From contig JABCPU010000136.1 in NCBI GenBank assembly GCA_016800925.1, positions 95,204 to 159,203 of the forward strand: a stretch of 64,000 nucleotides of DNA. The letters are read 5' to 3'. The stretch's first letter is position 1; the number at the start of each line of letters is the position of its first letter. Positions 59,690 through 64,000 of this stretch are shown here, piece after piece. A program made the translations under genes and the position numbers. The notes beneath the pieces were generated by a model. That model was not told the DNA's origin. It made no database searches and worked only from the letters and a program-made list of their open reading frames with translations. This DNA is from Suillus spraguei. Its lineage: Eukaryota; Basidiomycota; Agaricomycetes; Boletales; Suillaceae.

Positions 59690-61276
59690 CAGTGGCTCAA
59701 AAAACTGTCCGCATGTTTTGACATTTTTCACTATCTATGATATTGTGTGAGAATGAACAAATTCCTCAAGGACATACTTATACCACATTGTAGTATGGCT
59801 TCAGGGCTTTTATTTGAGCCCTACACCGTGGGAATCGGCGGAGATATGGTGGAGATATAAGGCTTATAAAATGATGACTCATGTGGACAGTTTTTTGAGT
59901 GTATATTAAAACTATATAAATCATTATTTGTGACACCATAAAAATCATGCCACTATTATATAAATTATAAAGTGGTGTCATTATGTTATTTTATGACTAT
60001 ATCTAACTATATAAACCAGAATATCTCATGTATCATAGTCATAATCACCATGAAAGCCATCTCCTCTGCTCAAAGAGATAATATCCTCTCTCTGTCTTAT
60101 GCTGGCCTCTCCGCTCGCCAAATTTCCTCTAGAACTGGAGTATGCAAGTGCACTGTGGCCAAGTTCATCAAAGAAAGCCACCCAGACAAGGAAAACTCTT
60201 GTGGAGGACGTCCATCCAAGCTTACCTCTACTGACAAAAGGGCTATTATCCAACATATCACTACAGGAAAGGCTGATAATGCTGTCCAAGCCACCCATTA
60301 TATCAATTCCACCATCACTACCCCTGTCTCTTCACAAACTGTGAGGAATGTTCTCAAGGCAGCTCATCTCAAGGCAGTAACAAAGAAGAAAAAGCCTCTT
60401 CTCTCCATCAAACATAGGCAGAGAAGACTAGCCTTTGCCTTAGCTCATCAACACTGGACTGTAGAGGACTGGAAGCGTGTTATATGGTCAGATGGGAAGG
60501 TGTATGTATGGAAAAAGAAGGGAGATGGCCTAACAGACAGAGAGGTTAATGGGACTGTCAAGTTTGGAGGAGGTTCTTTAATGGTATGGGGCTGTATGGG
60601 ATTGAATGGTGTGGGAATGCTTGCTGAGGTTGAGGGGAAGATGAATGCTGAGCAGTATGTGGACATTTTAAATGACCACTTGCTGCCTAGCTTGGCAGAA
60701 TCAGGGATTGATGAAGAAGATATCATTTTCCAACAGGATAATGATCCCAAGCACACATCCAGAAGAGCTAGGGAATGGTTTGAAGAACATAACATCAATG
60801 TTCTTGACTGGCCAGCACAGTCTCCTGATGTCAATGTTATTGAACATCTCTGGGGAACACTCAAGAAAAAGCTTCAAGCCTATGAAAACCCCCCTAAAGG
60901 AGTATGGGAGCTTTGGGAGAGAGTAGCAGTGGAATGGGGGAAGATCACAGCTGAGGATTGCCAGAAATTAATTGAGAGTATGCCTAGAAGGATAGAGGCA
61001 GTAATTAAAGCCAAGGGAGGTCATACAAAATACTAGAATACCTGGTTATTACTGTAAAATACTTGAGTCAAAAAACTGTCCGCATGAGTCACCATTTTGT
61101 GAGCCTTGTATCTCCACCATATCTCCACCGATTCCCACGGTGTAGGGCTCAAATGAAAGCCCTGAAGCCATACTACAATGTGGTATAAGCATGTCTTTGA
61201 GGCATTTGTTTGTTCTCACACAATATTATAGATAGTGAAAAATGCCAAAACATGCGGACAGTTTTTTGAGCCACTG
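59690..61276 (+). mobile_element. Tc1/mariner element, copy 2 (1587 bp)
   Basis: TA duplications at 59688-59689 and 61277-61278. Same length as 52393-53979, and identical apart from one base I noticed (GTGACACC at 59931 where the other has ATGACACC). Flanks are unrelated, so this is a separate insertion event. Confidence 0.92.
60050..61036 (+). CDS. Tc1-family transposase, identical to that at 52753
   Basis: 328 residues, identical in sequence to the product of 52753-53739 and carrying the same 10-residue deletion after the first catalytic Asp (WSDGKVYVW). The frame is intact with the QQDNDPKH and DVNVIEHLW motifs. That both intact copies share the deletion means it arose before they spread. 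Either the shortened enzyme still works or the copies were moved by a complete transposase made elsewhere. Expression would come from the TATATAAACC box in the leader. Confidence 0.88.
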   Translation: MKAISSAQRDNILSLSYAGLSARQISSRTGVCKCTVAKFIKESHPDKENSCGGRPSKLTSTDKRAIIQHITTGKADNAVQATHYINSTITTPVSSQTVRNVLKAAHLKAVTKKKKPLLSIKHRQRRLAFALAHQHWTVEDWKRVIWSDGKVYVWKKKGDGLTDREVNGTVKFGGGSLMVWGCMGLNGVGMLAEVEGKMNAEQYVDILNDHLLPSLAESGIDEEDIIFQQDNDPKHTSRRAREWFEEHNINVLDWPAQSPDVNVIEHLWGTLKKKLQAYENPPKGVWELWERVAVEWGKITAEDCQKLIESMPRRIEAVIKAKGGHTKY

Positions 61277-61503
61277 TATGTTGGAACATTTGTTCTCCAT
61301 GCAACACTACGTGCACAGCAAGTCATCAGTTATTCCTTACAAGTGATGATAAATTGCCTTACAAGACTCCATTGCAAAATTCAAGGGCAAAATACACAGA
61401 TTGATAACGAAGTGCTAGATGAGTGTGCAAATGGTGTGTTGATTTGTGTTGCATTCTACTCCTATCTCAAGGACAAGCATTAAATTTAAACAAAAGCAAA
61501 CAA

Positions 61504-61794
61504 TTACACTGTGAATGATGACACCACGTTCAACTCCTGTGTGAAAGACCCACAGGAGTCAATGAAAGTCAACTCAGGTTTCCCATATTTCAAGTGTTTG
61601 TCCTGCCAGACATCATCAATTGCACTGCCAGACACCATGGGTGCGCATTGTACAAGCTCTCTCAAAATATATTGGATGATATTCATGGCATGCAGTTGTT
61701 GAGAATTTTCTAGACCCTGGAGTGCATATCTTAGTTCAGCAAACATGCAGAACGTCCCAAAGGTTGGACTCATGTCGCAAGTGCAATTTTCCAT
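61504..61794 (-). pseudogene. Unrecognised open frame, possible upstream exon of the Tc1-disrupted gene
   Basis: 96 residues beginning MENCTCDMSPTFGTFC, ending ELNVVSSFTV. No domain recognised. It has the same strand as, and lies upstream of, the fragment at 58999-59687 when the transposon is ignored, so it could belong to the same former gene. Confidence 0.25.
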
Positions 61795-61904
61795 CCTTCA
61801 TTTTATTGCAAAGGCACTAGTATACACTGGAGAAATACAGGACAATGTGGATTACATGTTACAATAATCTGTCAACCATTTTGGTGACAATAAAAATGCA
61901 AATC

Positions 61905-62673
61905 TGTTAAGACCATACTCAAGGTAGAGAGATTCGAAGGGCTTTGGCCTCAGTTCGTGCACTGTGCCCCTTTCTCGAGTAATGCCCCTTATTTCAGGGA
62001 GAAGTTATTCGTCCGAAGATCCGGAAGGAGTTGCGTGACAGATCCGGACGTTCGAAGGTATTGGATATGATACATCCGAAGGTTATCCGGAACGTATGAG
62101 TGGAACGAAGAGTAAGACTAGCTTTGGAACGAGTTCCTAACTAGAAACTAACGGAGATAGACTATCCGAAGATAGAGTCGGAGATATAGACTATAGGAAT
62201 CAATCCTAAGTCTCGGAAGGTGACTTTAGAGCAGAGAGTGGCTCAAGTCCGGAGGAAGCGGAATGAGCAGAATCTAAGATGATATTTGAACTAAGGTTCT
62301 ACAGAGATCTACAAGTGGTTTATATACTGTAAGTATCTAAGATGGATAATCAACAAGTCCGGGACCGAGGGCTATGTACGAAGTGTAATGGAAGTCTATT
62401 AGTTAATGCACAGCGGATCAGTAAGCATGAATCGGAAATGAACACAGGAAACGGATCAGTGACACAGGACGGAAATATAAACAGCCGGAATACCGGAAAC
62501 AGGAGGAATGGCAAAAGGAGATAGGTGCAGATATACACAAGGGAGTTAAGGTGCGAGAAGTGAGCACATTCGGATGGGTGGTACGGACAGGATCTGTGGA
62601 CCGGACAGAAATGGAATCGATCGGATCTGATTGGATATGGTCTGATCTGGGATTAGAAGTATGGTATATGACA
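61905..62673 (+). mobile_element. Solo LTR, family 4 (769 bp), CpG-rich
   Basis: TGTTAAGACCATACT to AGTATGGTATATGACA, flanked by AAATC (61900-61904, 62674-62678). It is dense in TCCGGA-type motifs and CpG, unlike its surroundings. A related inverted copy begins at 63602. Confidence 0.72.
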
Positions 62674-62721
62674 AAATCTTGCCAAATAAATAAATTCAAA
62701 CTTCATTAACGTTGATTGCAT

Positions 62722-63081
62722 TCAAGCCTTGAAGAAACTGGCACATGCATTAGAGCGCAACTTCTTTGCCTGTGGTTCATTAGCAGACACATCAGCATTG
62801 CTGTGCTTATAGTTAGATTTGTGGTGGTAAGGTCCAAGTCTGAGTACGGTGATCTTTTCAGCCATTGCTTGAAAGCTGTCATAGTCCTGGATTCTCCAAT
62901 GATGGATGGTGAACTGAACTTTGACAATGGTGCTGTTCAAGATGTCATGAGCATCTGTAGGCAGGACTGATTGGCCTTCATAATAGATGGGCAGATGCTC
63001 AGCACGAAAATGATATTTCATTTTGTCAAAATCTGTCGCCAAGTCATCTGGGATTGCCCAGTCCTTTGTCTTGTCATCCAT
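62722..63081 (-). CDS. Hypothetical fungal protein, partial or small
   Basis: 119 residues beginning MDDKTKDWAIPDDL and ending ACASFFKA. It contains the layout I-x-G/N-S-T-I-V-x-V-x-F-T-I-x-H-W followed by a -I-VLRLGP tail and a basic, polar C-terminus. I recall this layout from uncharacterised basidiomycete proteins. No function is known to me. It may be the last exon of a longer gene, or a remnant. No splice sites were established. The neighbours are repeats. Confidence 0.35.
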   Translation of the reverse strand: MDDKTKDWAIPDDLATDFDKMKYHFRAEHLPIYYEGQSVLPTDAHDILNSTIVKVQFTIHHWRIQDYDSFQAMAEKITVLRLGPYHHKSNYKHSNADVSANEPQAKKLRSNACASFFKA

Positions 63082-63194
63082 TTGGACAGCATTATCTGCA
63101 GCTTGTCCATGAGGTGAATCGGGTACAACATTATCCTAATGTTATTTAGTAACAGCATTATGAATAGGCATCAACAACATACCCTTAAAGTGAA

Positions 63195-63310
63195 AATGTT
63201 GTGAACAAACTGATGTAGTGAGCAAAGTCATGCTGACTGTCAAACCCCTGTTTTTGACAAGTGTCTCATTACCGTCTGCGGCGGCAACCAAAGAATTCCC
63301 CTATAGCGAG
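63195..63310 (-). repeat. Inverted relative of 58110-58225
   Basis: The reverse complement shares GACAAGTGTCTCATTACCGTC and AGTCATGCTGAC with the 3' part of the LTR-like copy at 57302-58225. It lies directly before a plus-strand family-1 LTR start, so this site is rearranged. Confidence 0.55.
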
Positions 63311-63339
63311 TATATAGCCTTTTCGCTCCGCTAAGGCAG

Positions 63340-63601
63340 TGTAAAGATACAACCTAGCCTGGGCTGTAGATAAACCACTGCCTAAACTAGTATGTGAGTC
63401 TTGTGCTTCGTCTAGTCTGCTTCACTTGTGAGAACAAGAGTGTTCGACCCTAAAGGGGATGCCTATTAGTATGGTCAAGTTTGAGTCTAACTTATGTGCG
63501 AAACAAGTGTCGAGGTCAGTGGTAAGTTGCCGCGGTCAGTGATGATACTGCCAGAACTTGTGTCATGTGTAGCGGTGCTAGCGTGGTTGAGGTATAGTCA
63601 G
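63340..63601 (+). mobile_element. LTR family 1, 5' part, cut at 63601
   Basis: TGTAAAGATACAACCTAGCC and the following ~260 bp match 38765-39030. The match stops where a family-4 LTR begins. Confidence 0.65.
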
Positions 63602-64000
63602 TGTCATATACCGTACATTCAGGTCTAGATCAAATCCAATCCATGGACATCCAGACACCCAACCTACACATATCTGATCCACCCATCCAATCCAGTTCAC
63701 ATATCCGATCCACCCATCCACTCCAATCCATATCCATCTGTGTCCATATCCGATCCGTGTCCATATCCGATCCGTGTCCATATCCGATCCGAGTTCATAT
63801 CCGAACTATTCCCGCGCACCTGCGCATTACCCCTTTTAGAATATACCTGTGTCTCCGGCTTCTGGGTATCTCTGTGCTTCCGGTTCTCGGTGATCTCTGC
63901 CTCCGTCTTGATAAGTATTTCGTACGAGCTTCATCTCCGAGTTCATAGCCTTATGTCCCGCTGTACTTACTAATGTGTTTCCGTATGCTTCGGACATAGC
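63602..64000 (-). mobile_element. LTR family 4, inverted copy, running off the window
   Basis: TGTCATATACCGTACATT is the inverted form of the family-4 3' end. 63655-63805 contains about ten imperfect 20-bp units of the CATATCCGATCC type, expanded relative to 61905-62673. The right end is outside the window. Confidence 0.5.

Noticed and set aside
59688..59724. MSKHADSFLSHC as the start of a real protein
   Set aside because: These codons are the inverted tip of the Tc1 element, not the host gene.
63655..63805. CRISPR-like look of regularly spaced short repeats
   Set aside because: Units are contiguous and imperfect, with no spacers, and the sequence is eukaryotic. It is a tandem expansion in an LTR.

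Overview
The window is nuclear DNA of a filamentous basidiomycete, most likely Agaricomycetes. The evidence is protein-coding genes with many ~50-nt GT-AG introns, an expanded array of DUF6535 membrane proteins, a KDZ transposon with the CxC2 cysteine cluster, an APE-RT-RNaseH LINE, and a Ste6-type ABC transporter. I saw no rRNA, tRNA or CRISPR.

Layout. (1) 1-4567, minus strand: most of a full-length ABC transporter resembling the a-factor pheromone exporter Ste6; its last codons lie left of the window. (2) 5.4-32.5 kb and 48.0-51.1 kb, plus strand: a head-to-tail array of DUF6535 genes. Copies A, C, D and E look intact, B and F are pseudogenes, and a 3' fragment of an A-like copy lies at 25.3 kb. 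All share a five-exon plan, a TATA box and an upstream GATA-type site, and they were amplified together with their spacers. The 5' part of each gene itself grew by duplication of an exon-plus-intron module. (3) 18.0-25.2 kb: an element with perfect 34-bp inverted ends, split by an almost complete LINE. A second, 5'-truncated LINE sits in intron 1 of copy B. (4) 32773-44847: about 12 kb inserted between E and F. It is flanked by an 8-bp direct repeat, and the flanks rejoin to match the D-E spacer. It carries a broken KDZ transposase gene (plus), a broken divergent gene of unknown function (minus), a palindromic Tc1 element, a MITE with an allelic-like empty site, and four solo LTRs inside the KDZ gene, each with exact target duplications. 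(5) 46.5-64 kb: more TIR elements, two near-identical Tc1 elements, solo LTRs of at least two families, and remnants of unrecognised genes.

The left half keeps CpG, whereas most of the 33-63 kb block reads as CpG-poor, with TGG-to-stop and CGA-to-stop changes. This suggests methylation or RIP-like decay of the repeat-rich part. The genes do not form a pathway. The picture is a multigene family that expands by tandem duplication while transposons accumulate in its spacers. What the DUF6535 proteins do is unknown.
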